From Fodinibius salipaludis (GTDB taxonomy: Bacteria > Bacteroidota > Rhodothermia > Balneolales > Balneolaceae): 64,000 nt of DNA. The notes under the pieces were generated by a model, which worked only from the letters and a program-made list of their open reading frames with translations, made no database searches and was not told where the DNA came from. The stretch spans positions 124,001 to 188,000 of the forward strand of contig NZ_NSKE01000008.1 of the NCBI RefSeq assembly GCF_002287075.1. Direction: 5' to 3'. This document shows, one piece after another, positions 17,127 to 26,353 of the stretch. The position numbers were made by a program, and so were the translations under genes. Numbering within the stretch: the stretch's first letter is position 1; each line of letters opens with the position of its first letter.

Positions 17127-18139
17127 CGGGGCACCTCTATCTGTTTTAGAATTTGTGTTACTACCTCATCAGTTTTTGTACCTTCCATCTCCTTTTCGGG
17201 CGTCAAAATAAGACGGTGACGCAATACCGGTCGAGCAATATCTTGTATATCGTCGGGAATTACGAAGTCGCGCCCATTGATGGCCGCCCAAGCCTGGGCT
17301 GCACGCATAATAAATACAGCAGCTCTTGGTGAGGCTCCAATGTGGATAGATGGATGATTTCGGCTATGTTGTGTAATGTCGGTAATATATTGCATTAAGG
17401 ATCTTTCGACATGAATATCAGAAACCAATGATTGGTTTTGTATCAACCTGTTAGGTTCAACAACGGGATCGAGCTGAGAGGGATTGTTTTGGTTCTTACG
17501 CTTGTGGACCCCTTCTAAAATAGCCGTTTCCTGATCTTGGTCGGGATAGTCTACATTAATTTTAAAGAGAAAACGATCGAGCTGTGCTTCCGGCAATTTA
17601 TAGGTCCCTTCATGCTCAATGGGGTTTTGGGTTGCTAGGATAATAAAAGGCTCTTCCATGGCATAAGTGGTGCCATCAACCGATATTTGTCGCTCTTGCA
17701 TCACTTCAAAAAGTGCGGCCTGTGTTTTTGCAGGTGATCGATTAATTTCATCGATCAGAACCACGTTTGAGAAAACTGGTCCCTCTTTAAAGTTGAATTC
17801 CGTTGTTTTAGGATTAAATACCGAAGTACCGATGACATCCGCCGGCATTAAGTCGGGGGTAAACTGGATGCGAGAAAAGTCGGTCGACAAGGTACGCGCA
17901 AATAGTCTGGAGGTAAGGGTTTTAGCTACACCGGGGACGCCTTCAACGAGGACATGCCCATTTGCCAGCAGAGCTGTAATAAGCAGATCTACCATACGGT
18001 GCTGACCTACGATTATCTTACCAATTTCGCTGCGGATACTATCAGCCATGGCTTTAATGCCGGAAAGGTCAGTTCTATTTTGTACAGCTGGTGCAAAGGA
18101 GTTGGAGTTGTCAGATAGTTCTTCAGGTTGGTTATTCAT
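17123..18139 (-). CDS. MoxR-family AAA+ ATPase
   Basis: The product is 338 residues. Walker A is GVPGVAKT at about 69, Walker B is VVLIDEINRSPAKTQ at about 125, and sensor/arginine-finger blocks include ATQNPIEHEGTYKLPEAQLDRF at about 169, which is the MoxR hallmark. The C-terminal lid has GASPRAAVFIMRAAQAWA. MoxR ATPases act as chaperones that remodel or insert cofactors into partner proteins, usually with VWA-type partners such as DUF58 proteins. Here the partner is encoded immediately downstream, and the DUF4350 gene upstream overlaps it by 4 bp (ATGA). The cytosolic ATPase therefore probably works with the membrane proteins of this operon. Confidence 0.95.
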   Translation of the reverse strand: MNNQPEELSDNSNSFAPAVQNRTDLSGIKAMADSIRSEIGKIIVGQHRMVDLLITALLANGHVLVEGVPGVAKTLTSRLFARTLSTDFSRIQFTPDLMPADVIGTSVFNPKTTEFNFKEGPVFSNVVLIDEINRSPAKTQAALFEVMQERQISVDGTTYAMEEPFIILATQNPIEHEGTYKLPEAQLDRFLFKINVDYPDQDQETAILEGVHKRKNQNNPSQLDPVVEPNRLIQNQSLVSDIHVERSLMQYITDITQHSRNHPSIHIGASPRAAVFIMRAAQAWAAINGRDFVIPDDIQDIARPVLRHRLILTPEKEMEGTKTDEVVTQILKQIEVPR

Positions 18140-19329
18140 CGCGATGATTGTTGATAAAAGGATTCAATATTTTTGTTCAAATACCAGAGTTCATCAGAAG
18201 AGATGTTCTCTTTATTTTGAATTTGATCAATAAAGTTAAAAAGCGTTCTTACGGTTTCATGATCTGCTCCCGAACGCTGGGAAAGATGTTCTAAAAAATT
18301 GTCATTGATATTTTGGGTATCCAGGTTCAAATTTTCCCGGATATGTTCTAACAAATATTTAATCTTTTTGGAAGCAATATCCTTATGATCTCCATTCTGA
18401 TAGTAGAGGCGGCCGATAGTTTTCGTGAATTCTACGGTGGAATTTGTAGGCTTTTCAATAACAGGAATAACACGCTGCCGTCGTTTAGCACGGAAAACAA
18501 GAAATAGAGCTAATCCAATAAGCGCTGTAATCCAAGCCCACTTTAGGTGAGGATGGGAAACAATATAACGAAGGGGAGAGGTATTAACCATGCGGCCGTC
18601 TTTGTTATATTCATCCCAAACTGTTGGGGCTATTGGAAGATGGGAAAGCACACGCGAGGCATACTTTGTCTTTTGGTAATCACGCATAAAATAGTTTGTA
18701 AATACATAAGGTACAGTATGCACATAGAGTTTGCCATTCCCATGTTTAATCTTAATAAAATTTGTTTCACCGTTTTCATTACTACCCATGATGGTAGTTG
18801 CTGATGAGTCAAAATCTGTAAAATAGGGGCTTGCCAGCATTTTTGGAAAGTGCCATTGTCCCTCATAAGATTCCCTCTTGGAAGTAAAATTTAGTCCCAG
18901 TGAATCCCATTTTGAATCAAGAGCAGGGGCTGAAAATATAGGCGGATCGGTTACTTTCAATTGAAGGCTGTCGGACAGCGGTCCATCAAGAGTATGGGCA
19001 GAGATGAAAATGTTTTTCCCGTTGTGTGCCCGTTCCAATAATATTTCAGACTCATACTGATCAGGTGAAAAACTGCTGTTGATATAGATTTCATTTTGGA
19101 ATGAAGTAGAGTCGCGGCTTTTAAAAATGGGTATGTTGCGGTAACGAATAGGATGATCGGGGAAAATATCATCCAGTACATTACGTGCAATAAAGCAACC
19201 ATAGGGTTTTTTAGCCAGACCGGAATAACTGGGCGACCAGTCAACAGGTTTAGGTTGGGCCCATTGAACCAGTAGGTATCCTGCCACAGTAATAACTAAA
19301 ATGGAAATATACAGGTGCTTCTTCTTCAC
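18136..19329 (-). CDS. DUF4350 domain membrane protein
   Basis: The product is 397 residues. Residues of about 5-22 form a first membrane span (LYISILVITVAGYLLV). The following 230 residues are outside, with the DUF4350 pattern: YGCFIARNVLDDIF, then HNGKNIFISAHTL and GNGKLYVHTVPYVFTN. A second span at about 262-282 (WITALIGLALFLVF) is followed by a basic stop-transfer RAKRRQR and a cytosolic tail. The fold of the outer part resembles glutamine-amidotransferase-like domains but shows no catalytic triad. The start is GTG, overlapping the stop of the DUF4129 gene by 4 bp (GTGA). The stop overlaps the moxR ATG by 4 bp, which suggests strong translational coupling. Confidence 0.85.
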   Translation of the reverse strand: MKKKHLYISILVITVAGYLLVQWAQPKPVDWSPSYSGLAKKPYGCFIARNVLDDIFPDHPIRYRNIPIFKSRDSTSFQNEIYINSSFSPDQYESEILLERAHNGKNIFISAHTLDGPLSDSLQLKVTDPPIFSAPALDSKWDSLGLNFTSKRESYEGQWHFPKMLASPYFTDFDSSATTIMGSNENGETNFIKIKHGNGKLYVHTVPYVFTNYFMRDYQKTKYASRVLSHLPIAPTVWDEYNKDGRMVNTSPLRYIVSHPHLKWAWITALIGLALFLVFRAKRRQRVIPVIEKPTNSTVEFTKTIGRLYYQNGDHKDIASKKIKYLLEHIRENLNLDTQNINDNFLEHLSQRSGADHETVRTLFNFIDQIQNKENISSDELWYLNKNIESFYQQSSR

Positions 19330-20036
19330 GGTGAACGCCGAATAAGTGTTCGCATTTCTTTAAACTGATCGTGAATAGACCGAAAATCAGTACTGGTTAT
19401 TGAAAAGTTTCCATATTCAATTAGTTCATAATAACGGGTTAATTCACGAAAATGAGTACGGAGTTTGGGGTCATCTATCTCATAGAGGTAAGTGCGGTTG
19501 GTTTTTTCTTTTTTCCAGTTAATATAACCGCCCTCTTGTAGCTGTTTAAGTTTTTGTTGATATAAATAGCGGACAGCTAAACTATAGTTATTATCAGCAA
19601 TGGCATTGTTGATAAGCCCATCCAGGTCAAGATTGTCAAAATCTTGTTTGTTAAAGGTTACAGGTTGCTTTCGGATACCATTACTGCGAATAATATTGCT
19701 TATGTTCCCTTTCATAAACTGGTTAATGAGGAGGACAGTAAGCCCGATAAAAATCAGTATGAATAAAAGTTTAAGTATGCTATTTGCTGTGGGATTGTCC
19801 AGCAGTTTAGCTATTTGGTTTAATCCCCAGGCAAAAATTTTTTCTACCAGTGATTGGTCTTCTTTGGGAAGAGATTGATAGGTAAAATCGTCTTGTTGGG
19901 CATAGGAATTGATGGTTTGTTCGGACGGCTGCCTGGCATCCGGAACACAGGACTGCCGCTCCGTTTGTTGCCCGAAAGCAACAAACGGAAGAACAGTCAT
20001 AAAAAGGAAAAGCAAGAAATAGCGGTAAGACTTCAA
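19326..20036 (-). CDS. DUF4129 domain protein
   Basis: The product is 236 residues with an N-terminal signal-type span (YFLLFLFMTVLPFVAFGQQ) and a second span at about 87-105 (SILKLLFILIFIGLTVLLI). The DUF4129 block follows, with LINNAIADNNYSLAVRYLYQQ, LQEGGYINWKKEKTN and FRELTRYYELIEYGN. It fits the C-terminal cytosolic helical domain known from transglutaminase-type neighbours of MoxR systems. The start codon appears to be TTG, because the only later Met lies inside the signal sequence. It sits 12 bp after the next gene upstream and is coupled to the DUF4350 gene. Function unknown; it is a structural member of the MoxR membrane cluster. Confidence 0.8.
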   Translation of the reverse strand: MKSYRYFLLFLFMTVLPFVAFGQQTERQSCVPDARQPSEQTINSYAQQDDFTYQSLPKEDQSLVEKIFAWGLNQIAKLLDNPTANSILKLLFILIFIGLTVLLINQFMKGNISNIIRSNGIRKQPVTFNKQDFDNLDLDGLINNAIADNNYSLAVRYLYQQKLKQLQEGGYINWKKEKTNRTYLYEIDDPKLRTHFRELTRYYELIEYGNFSITSTDFRSIHDQFKEMRTLIRRSP

Positions 20037-20048
20037 CGAATAGAATGG

Positions 20049-20915
20049 TTAGGCGTTTGCAGAGTTTCCAATTTCATTAATACGCTGGCGTAGTCCTTCC
20101 CCTTCTTTACGTTCTACCAGATTATAAAAGTGAAAGCCGAGGGCCAAGTATAGTATGCTATAAAACACATAGTTTAAAGAGGTTACAAATCCATAGAAAA
20201 TAGCTATTAACGTACCTGCTGTATTAGGATCTGCAAATCCAGAAAATCCACTAATAGCAGAGATTATTACAAAGGGCAGGCTTAGAGCTTGAGATAGAAG
20301 GGCAATAAGAATTGAAACTACAATAACCAGTCCCAGTGTAAACCACCAGTGATTTGTAACTAAATGCCATGACCTTGAAAATGCATCACTTATAGTGTGT
20401 TTGTCCTCTAACACATAGGCTGCGGTAACCAAAGTAAGTTTGACAGAGATAAAGAGACCCGGTATTATCAAAGCAATCATTCCAAACACTGTTGCAAAAA
20501 AGACTCCGATCGAGATCACCAAAATTGCTAAGAAGTTCGATTTAAGTCCTTTCCAAATATCATCTACTGTTATTTCAGTGTTAGAGACCGTTTGATCAGC
20601 TACCAGCTTCAGGTGAGTATATATTACTGCAGCAAGAGCGGTCATTGTTAGTACTCCAAAGAATGTTCCGGTTCCGGAAGTAGCCATGAAATTTGATAGG
20701 AATTCTCCTGACTCCATGGCATCCGGATTCATTCCCATCTCAAAAGAAGCTGAAAAGTACTGGGTCATTAGAATACTTGTTACAGCAATGAGGGGTACGA
20801 CAAAATAGAGCAAACTTTTGCCAAGTACTTCATAATGCTGACGAATATATGTAAATGGTGCCGTAATGAGGTCACCAAAATCGCGAGGTTGTTTTATTTT
20901 AAAAGTATCAGGCAT
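20049..20915 (-). CDS. Polytopic membrane protein of the SpoIIM-MoxR cluster
   Basis: The product is 288 residues with about six hydrophobic spans, including LLYFVVPLIAVTSILM, FFGVLTMTALAAVIY, FLAILVISIGVFFATVFGMIA, WWFTLGLVIVVSILIALL and VFYSILYLALGFHFYNL. The N-terminal motif KQPRDFGDLITAPFTYIRQH and the ERK-rich C-terminal tail are cytosolic. The pattern resembles the membrane domain found in glycerophosphodiester phosphodiesterase-type proteins, but no catalytic domain is present and I cannot name the family with confidence. It lies 12 bp upstream of the DUF4129 gene and 13 bp downstream of the SpoIIM gene, so it belongs to the same operon. Confidence 0.75.
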   Translation of the reverse strand: MPDTFKIKQPRDFGDLITAPFTYIRQHYEVLGKSLLYFVVPLIAVTSILMTQYFSASFEMGMNPDAMESGEFLSNFMATSGTGTFFGVLTMTALAAVIYTHLKLVADQTVSNTEITVDDIWKGLKSNFLAILVISIGVFFATVFGMIALIIPGLFISVKLTLVTAAYVLEDKHTISDAFSRSWHLVTNHWWFTLGLVIVVSILIALLSQALSLPFVIISAISGFSGFADPNTAGTLIAIFYGFVTSLNYVFYSILYLALGFHFYNLVERKEGEGLRQRINEIGNSANA

Positions 20916-20928
20916 AATGATTAGTTAT

Positions 20929-21876
20929 TTATTGTTGGAGATGACGAGGATATAAAATGAAATACCACAGTACAAAAAGTAGTGAACCTGCTATAATGAA
21001 TAGACTCAACAGTAGTGGCATTTCGGTATATCGTGTGACAAAAGACTCTAAAAACCCGGCCAATATAAATATTGGTACTAACCCAAATGTCATTTTAAGT
21101 CCTTCGCGGGCACTTTGCTTAAATGAGGTCAAGCGTTTATAGCTGCCGGGAAACAGGATACCATTCCCCATTACAATACCGGCCGCCCCGGCAATTACTA
21201 TCGCCGATAGCTCAAGGGTACCGTGAATAAAGACTACTAACAGTGATTCGGTAACTAAGCCGTATTTACTAAACATAGCCAAGAATGCCCCAATAAAAAT
21301 CCCATTATACATGAGCAGTAAGCCGGTTCCTACCGAAGCAAGCACACCCGAAACGAATGCCATAAAAGAGACCCGAATATTATTGATGGTAATTCCCAGA
21401 AACATATCCATGGAATGATCTTGCTTATATACAGCCATGGGATCGTTCTGTTCGATATTATGGATCGTCATATTTACATATTGGTCGCCCAATATCATCC
21501 GGCTAAAATCGGGATCATTTAACTCTGATATGATACCTATGCCGAGAGCAATAACGAATACTGTGAATGCAATCGTAAGTTTAAGGTGATGCTTATAGTA
21601 GAGTTGTGGTAATTCTTGTTTCCAAAAATGGAGGATACGTCGTTTATCCTCTTTTTTGTTTTCATAAATCTGTTCATGTACCTTTGCAGTTAGCTCATTG
21701 AGATATGCAGTAGTCTCACTATTGGGATAATATGTTTGTGCCCATGCCAGATCATCAGTTAGACGAGTATATAAATCAGCGAGTTCATCTGCATCGGCTT
21801 TTTTGGGTTGTTTTAGCAGTTGCTCAAACTTTTTCCAGTGGGGAGCATTTTGTCGTAAAAATTTAACCTCTCGCAT
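20929..21876 (-). CDS. SpoIIM / DUF95 family membrane protein
   Basis: The product is 315 residues. A cytosolic N-terminal domain of about 100 residues (starts REVKFLRQNAPHWKKFEQL) is followed by five or so membrane spans. The family core is NNIRVSFMAFVSGVLASVGTG, then AFLAMFSKYGLV and FIHGTLELSAIVIAGAAG, the H-G-x-x-E block that defines stage II sporulation M-like proteins. No sporulation is implied: non-spore-formers use the family in MoxR-DUF58 clusters and its biochemical role is unknown. It is the first gene of the minus-strand operon that runs to 15792, and it is divergent from the RDD gene across 135 bp. Confidence 0.9.
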   Translation of the reverse strand: MREVKFLRQNAPHWKKFEQLLKQPKKADADELADLYTRLTDDLAWAQTYYPNSETTAYLNELTAKVHEQIYENKKEDKRRILHFWKQELPQLYYKHHLKLTIAFTVFVIALGIGIISELNDPDFSRMILGDQYVNMTIHNIEQNDPMAVYKQDHSMDMFLGITINNIRVSFMAFVSGVLASVGTGLLLMYNGIFIGAFLAMFSKYGLVTESLLVVFIHGTLELSAIVIAGAAGIVMGNGILFPGSYKRLTSFKQSAREGLKMTFGLVPIFILAGFLESFVTRYTEMPLLLSLFIIAGSLLFVLWYFILYPRHLQQ

Positions 21877-22011
21877 AATCTCTTATACTAATTGCACCCA
21901 TATAATTAACGGTGGATAACTTGATGCTCGAAAAGCTTTTGATATTTTAACCTAATAAAACGGATTTTATTTAACTCATCAAAAAAATATAGCTGGCTAC
22001 CACTATTCTTT

Positions 22012-22731
22012 ATGAAACATTTAAATATAGAAACCTCTCAACATGTGCAGATAGCTTACACTCCAGCAGGCATTGGAGCACGTATTGGTGCCTACATTTT
22101 AGATTTAATCATAATGGGGATTTACCTGGCAGTTTCTCTTGCTATTATTTTTGAGTTTTCAGAGCCATCAACGTGGATTATCATGTTGGCAGTGGGGCTT
22201 CCACTTATGGCTTATCATCTTACTTTTGAGCTTTTTATGGAGGGACAGTCGCCGGGAAAAAAGGTGGTAGGTATCAAAGTTATGAAAACTGAAGGTACCC
22301 CGGCAACATTTGGCAATTATATAATGCGATGGATTTTTCGTCTTATTGATATTACTACTACATCTGGTACTGTAGCTTTTGTTACGATTTTGATTAATGG
22401 CAAAGGTCAGCGCTTGGGAGACTTAGCAGCGGGGACTGCAGTGGTAGAGAATAAAAAAAGAACCAGCCTGTCTGATACTTTGTATGCAGATGTAGAAGAT
22501 GGGTATGAGCCCGTTTATCCCGAGGTATCGGTATTAAATGACAACGATATATCTATTGTTAAAGAAGTATTGAATGAAAGGAAAGAATATGATCGGCAAA
22601 CGTATAAGATTATGGTTTTGAAAACGTGTAATGCTATACAGGAAAAGATGGGAATTGAAGAGGCCAGGGAAAAGGGCATGTTAAAATTCCTGCGTACGGT
22701 CGTAAAGGATTATAATGTGATTCATGGGTAA
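22012..22731 (+). CDS. RDD-family membrane protein
   Basis: The product is 239 residues. The RDD signature is complete: arginine and two aspartates in the opening GARIGAYILDLIIMG, with two more spans at about 50-68 (WIIMLAVGLPLMAYHLTF) and near 105-125, and the SPGKKVVGIKVMKTEGTPAT loop at about 78-97. The C-terminal 90 residues are soluble and charged, longer than in the shortest family members. Some RDD proteins are Na+/H+ antiporters, but most are unassigned. It is divergent from the SpoIIM-MoxR-DUF58 operon, a pairing seen in many genomes, and so probably shares its function. The start is ATG. Confidence 0.88.
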   Translation: MKHLNIETSQHVQIAYTPAGIGARIGAYILDLIIMGIYLAVSLAIIFEFSEPSTWIIMLAVGLPLMAYHLTFELFMEGQSPGKKVVGIKVMKTEGTPATFGNYIMRWIFRLIDITTTSGTVAFVTILINGKGQRLGDLAAGTAVVENKKRTSLSDTLYADVEDGYEPVYPEVSVLNDNDISIVKEVLNERKEYDRQTYKIMVLKTCNAIQEKMGIEEAREKGMLKFLRTVVKDYNVIHG

Positions 22732-22763
22732 AGCAGACCTTGGCACTTTCAAAGTCAGTTAGT

Positions 22764-23924
22764 CTATTCTATGGCGTCAATCACACGTTTGACAAAACCG
22801 TCCATAGCGTCGTAATCAGAGATCCATCTCCCAACAATAACAAGATCATTTTTTTGATCGATATAAACCATGTTAATGCCAGCCCCGAGAAAAACATACG
22901 CATTTTTCGGCGCGCTGGGTAGACGCTCTTGGTCGTGATTTAAAAAGAAGTTCATATAACCATAGCCGTTATTGGCCTCAGTAGGGGTCCGAGCCATTCT
23001 AATCCAGTTGTCGGAAAGGATCTGATTTCCATCCCAGTTGCCCTCTCTTAGAAAGAGATATCCGAACTTTGCCTGATCATAAGCACTGAGCCACATGCCA
23101 CCGCCCCAGTGCCCGCCACCACTGACCGACTGCATTTTTATGCCGTCAATGTTTACCCATGAGTTCTCATAGCCATACCAGCGCCAGGTGTTAGAAGCAC
23201 CGATAGGATCCATAACATGATCTCTGAGAACGGCGGGTAGTGGTTCCCGCCAGACTTTCAATGCTGCCAATGCAAGTAGATTTACCCGCACATCGTTGTA
23301 TTTCCATTCGCTGCCGGGCTCATTTCGCTCCCGATTTATAACCTCTTGGGTTAGTTCTTTCTCAGGACGATCAGCCCAGTCAGGTTTACCAAACAGTTTG
23401 CCTTCCCAGTCACTGGTCTGGCGCAACAGGTGATTCCAGGTGATTTTGGAATTGTGTTCAGAGTTGAAATGCTCAACAGGTGAATATTTTTGAACACGGT
23501 CATCTATACTATCAATCATACCTTTATCCCATGCTACTCCAACAACTGTAGAAAGAAAGCTTTTAGAGATACTGAAAGTCATATCTACACGGTGTGGTTC
23601 TCCCCATTCAGCAATCAGGTAGCCATCTTTTATAATCATACCCGTCATGTCTCCGCGTTCTTTTACAGGGCCGATAATATTATTATAGGGTTCATTGGTT
23701 CGTGTGTTTAAGTGGATATTGAGATCTCTGGGATTGGAGGATTCATTAGCTTTTACATATTTAATGGCTGCCTCAATATCAGAAGAATTCATCCCGACCT
23801 CTTCAGCTGTTTTTGTTTCCCAGTGAAAGCGAGAAGGAAAATAGGTATCAGAAGTTTGGGCAAGAACAGGAGTAGAAAACAGCAGAAAGACTAATAGTAG
23901 AGAAAGGCGTTTAAGCTGAGACAT
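22764..23924 (-). CDS. Secreted serine hydrolase, beta-lactamase class C / PBP-like fold
   Basis: I take the ATG at 23924, which opens a compact signal peptide (MSQLKRLSLLLVFLLFSTPVLAQ). The frame continues nine codons further to 23951. The mature enzyme has the SxxK motif in FSISKSFLST with the nucleophilic Ser, and a Tyr in EWKYNDVRVN in the place of the YxN motif, here Y-N-D. Close to the C terminus comes GGGHWGGGMW, in the region where KTG-like motifs sit. The family covers esterases, DD-peptidases and beta-lactamases, and nothing here picks between them. It converges with the RDD gene across 32 bp. Confidence 0.85.
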   Translation of the reverse strand: MSQLKRLSLLLVFLLFSTPVLAQTSDTYFPSRFHWETKTAEEVGMNSSDIEAAIKYVKANESSNPRDLNIHLNTRTNEPYNNIIGPVKERGDMTGMIIKDGYLIAEWGEPHRVDMTFSISKSFLSTVVGVAWDKGMIDSIDDRVQKYSPVEHFNSEHNSKITWNHLLRQTSDWEGKLFGKPDWADRPEKELTQEVINRERNEPGSEWKYNDVRVNLLALAALKVWREPLPAVLRDHVMDPIGASNTWRWYGYENSWVNIDGIKMQSVSGGGHWGGGMWLSAYDQAKFGYLFLREGNWDGNQILSDNWIRMARTPTEANNGYGYMNFFLNHDQERLPSAPKNAYVFLGAGINMVYIDQKNDLVIVGRWISDYDAMDGFVKRVIDAIE

Positions 23925-24095
23925 TGGAAGATGGTTTTTAGTTGATATCATTTTAAATGATAATACAGAAGATACTGTGGAAATGCGATTGCTTGAGGGG
24001 CTGGAATTTTGTTACTGTCAGTTTTGATTGGAACAAAAAATACGGTTTAATATGCTGTCAATATTTTGGATCCTAAGTGGCAGATATATTTTCTT

Positions 24096-25004
24096 TTACT
24101 GATCCCTTTGTAGCAAAAGCTGATCTTGTCCGTTGCGGGCTGCTACATAGATATCAGGCAGTTCATCCCCGTTAAAGTCGACTACTTCAAGATCCATAAC
24201 GAGGGGAGTGAAATTTTCGGGCAGCCACTCGTCTGATTGGTCAGTAAAATAGCCTTCTCCATTATTGATTAGAATACGTAAGCCTCCATTGTAATTTCCA
24301 ACGATTAGATCGAGATCACCGTCGTTATCTAAATCTTTGAATTCGGCATCATACGTATTGGTTGTAATATCGGGCAATCGGTCTGATGTTTGATCGGAGA
24401 AAAATCCCTGACCGTCATTAATCAGTAAGCGGTCTTGAGGATTTGCATTTTCCTGAAAGGCAGAGTTTCCAAAATAGATATCGAGATCACCATCGCGGTC
24501 AACATCAGCAAGGGCAACGTGCTGGCTTTCCTCAATGGCATTAATATAGGGGATTCGGTTCCCGGATTGGTTGGAGAAAAAACCGGAGCCGGTATTGATA
24601 AGTATAATATTCGGCCCTCCGTTAGCAGCTAATAGATCGGGCAGGTTGTTACCGGTGATATCACCAGCCGCGATGTCAAAAGTCACATCAAGGATTTGTG
24701 GAAGTCGCTGGGATGTTTGGTCATTGAAAAAAGCATTTCCGTTGTTTATGAGGATCTTGTTGCTTTGGCCTCCAACACCCAAGACCAGATCGAGATTACC
24801 ATCATTATTAATATCTATGGCTTTAGCAGCATTAGTCTGGTGATTAAGTTCGCTGGGGAGGTTGGAAGAACTTACGTTTTTGAAATTGGGTGTTTCATCA
24901 CCAGGATCAGTCCCTCCATTCCCATCATCCGGGGCGTTTAGGTTTCATCCACACGCAGTTACCAAGAATCCGGAAATAATAAGAAGTAATATCGGAGGTC
25001 TCAT
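24096..25004 (-). pseudogene. FG-GAP/VCBS repeat lipoprotein interrupted by one in-frame TGA
   Basis: Reading from ATG 25004, the frame gives MRPPILLLIISGFLVTACG, a lipoprotein signal peptide with a lipobox Cys, and then TGA at 24947-24945. The same frame continues without further stops through NLNAPDDGNGG and five calcium-type FG-GAP/VCBS repeats (DINNDGNLDLVLG, DITGNNLPDLLAA, DVDRDGDLDIYFG, DLDNDGDLDLIVG, DFNGDELPDIYVA) to 24096. A conventional gene finder would start at TTG 24782, losing the signal peptide and the first repeat. One base change separates it from an intact outer-membrane or surface lipoprotein with an integrin-like beta-propeller. A sequencing error, a recent mutation or readthrough could each explain it. 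Confidence 0.7.
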
Positions 25005-25070
25005 AATATGAAAGGTAATTACTTCTCCACCTTTTCGCTAAAAACTCTTTTTGAATTAGAAAAGAAATAA

Positions 25071-25976
25071 TTAGAGGATGAGAATATCAACAATAACAAA
25101 AGCCCAGATGACGGGTAGGTATCCGAAAGAGGCAAACATTAGTTTTTTGGCGGAAGGTTTGTCCCGATCTTTGGCAAAGATAAGTCCATAGTATAGGAAA
25201 ACGATACCACTTAAGAGTCCACCGATTAAATAGATCCAACTGTTCATTCCAATATGATACAGGCCGTATGAAACCGGCAGTAAGGCAACCAAACATCCAA
25301 CAATTAATATTGTTGCTTTAATACCTGCGGGATCATTTTTTGGGAGCATCTGAAAGCCCGCATTGGTGTAATCATCTTTGCAGACCCAGGCGATAGCCAT
25401 CACGTGGGGAATCTGCCAAAGAAATACAATGCCAAACAGCAGCCACATGCCTGTACTGCCCAGATGGCCTGTAGCAGCGGCCCAGCCACCTACGGGAGGA
25501 AGTGCACCCGGTATTGCGCCAATAAAGACGTTAGCGACCGAAATACGCTTCATAGGCGTATAGATTCCTAAATAGATAAGGGTTGTTAGGAGTGATACCA
25601 ATCCGGCAATTGCATTTACCGCAAGCAGTAAATAAAGAAGACCGACGGTGATTAAAGTCAGAGAAAATAATACGCTTTTTTTGGGGGATATTTTACTTGC
25701 CGGTACAGGACGTTTTTTGGTACGTTTCATTTTCCCGTCGTACCGCCATTCCAAAAATTGATTATGGGCTGCCGTACCAGATGCTATTAGCCAGGTTCCG
25801 AGGATAGCATGAATGAGAGTGATGTAATCGATTTGTCCGGCTGATCCCAATACAAACCCGATGACCATACTTGCTAAAACCGTAAGGGTGATACCCGGTT
25901 TGGTAAGCTCATAGTATGCCGCTATTTGCTGAGTGTCAAAAAACTCTGAAAGGGAAAATTCTGTAGCTAACTTCAT
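25071..25976 (-). CDS. ctaB: Protoheme IX farnesyltransferase (heme O synthase)
   Basis: The enzyme adds a farnesyl group to heme b to make heme o, the precursor of heme a for the caa3 oxidase encoded upstream. The product is 301 residues with about eight membrane spans. The UbiA-type prenyl-diphosphate site is NQFLEWRYDGKMKRTKKRP at about 71-89, with both conserved Asp/Glu-rich and RT..RP blocks, and the second site is KRISVANVFIGAIPGALPP at about 142. It is separated from the cox operon by a strong terminator. A perfect TACATTTG -7-type box sits at 26002-26009, so it is probably transcribed alone. No heme A synthase (CtaA) gene is in the window. Confidence 0.94.
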   Translation of the reverse strand: MKLATEFSLSEFFDTQQIAAYYELTKPGITLTVLASMVIGFVLGSAGQIDYITLIHAILGTWLIASGTAAHNQFLEWRYDGKMKRTKKRPVPASKISPKKSVLFSLTLITVGLLYLLLAVNAIAGLVSLLTTLIYLGIYTPMKRISVANVFIGAIPGALPPVGGWAAATGHLGSTGMWLLFGIVFLWQIPHVMAIAWVCKDDYTNAGFQMLPKNDPAGIKATILIVGCLVALLPVSYGLYHIGMNSWIYLIGGLLSGIVFLYYGLIFAKDRDKPSAKKLMFASFGYLPVIWAFVIVDILIL

Positions 25977-26001
25977 GTCAAACTCGTGGTTTTGTCAGGT
26001 G

Positions 26002-26009
26002 CAAATGTA
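26002..26009 (-). promoter_or_regulatory. Candidate -7 promoter box for ctaB
   Basis: On the minus strand the bases read TACATTTG, an exact TAnnTTTG match, 26 nt upstream of the ctaB ATG. No good TTTG lies at the -33 distance, so the call is weak. Confidence 0.3.
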
Positions 26010-26295
26010 CTGATTTATATTGAAAAATGTTACCCTTCTGAGAGTGTCAATATTACATTGGTTGGATTGGTAATAAAAATATTGAACAGGATGAGGTATG
26101 GGATTTTAATACCTATCAAAAGGTAGCATTACCAATGGCGATAACTATGATTTTCAGGATAGATTTGACTAATTGGACGTCTAATTTCTCTCTATTTAAA
26201 AAAAGGCTCCGCAATTTTTATTTTACTCATTTTACCATTGAAGGTGGTTATTATTATAGATAACGATATTTAAAAATGAGAATAAAGGCCAATAT

Positions 26296-26328
26296 AAAAA
26301 GCCGATCGGGGATGCCGATCGGCTTTTT
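26296..26328 (-). terminator. Strong intrinsic terminator of the ACIII-caa3 operon
   Basis: A perfect 14-bp stem, AAAAAGCCGATCGG (26296-26309) with its complement at 26315-26328, has a 5-nt loop. On the minus strand the right arm runs into TTTTTATATT. It lies 26 bp beyond the stop of ctaF and marks the end of the long respiratory transcript. Confidence 0.88.
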
Positions 26329-26353
26329 ATTACAAAGGTATGAAATCGTCTTG

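Larger units (their letters stand above)
25977..26353. other. 377-bp intergenic region between ctaB and the cox operon
   Basis: It holds a candidate ctaB -7 box at the left end and the operon terminator at 26296-26328. The rest is AT-rich with no ORF that looks real, no repeat and no RNA structure that I can recognise. Confidence 0.6.

Noticed and set aside
24096-24782. Intact 228-residue gene starting at TTG 24782
   Set aside because: The same frame continues upstream through another calcium repeat to an in-frame TGA and a lipoprotein signal peptide, so the TTG start is only an artefact of the interruption.
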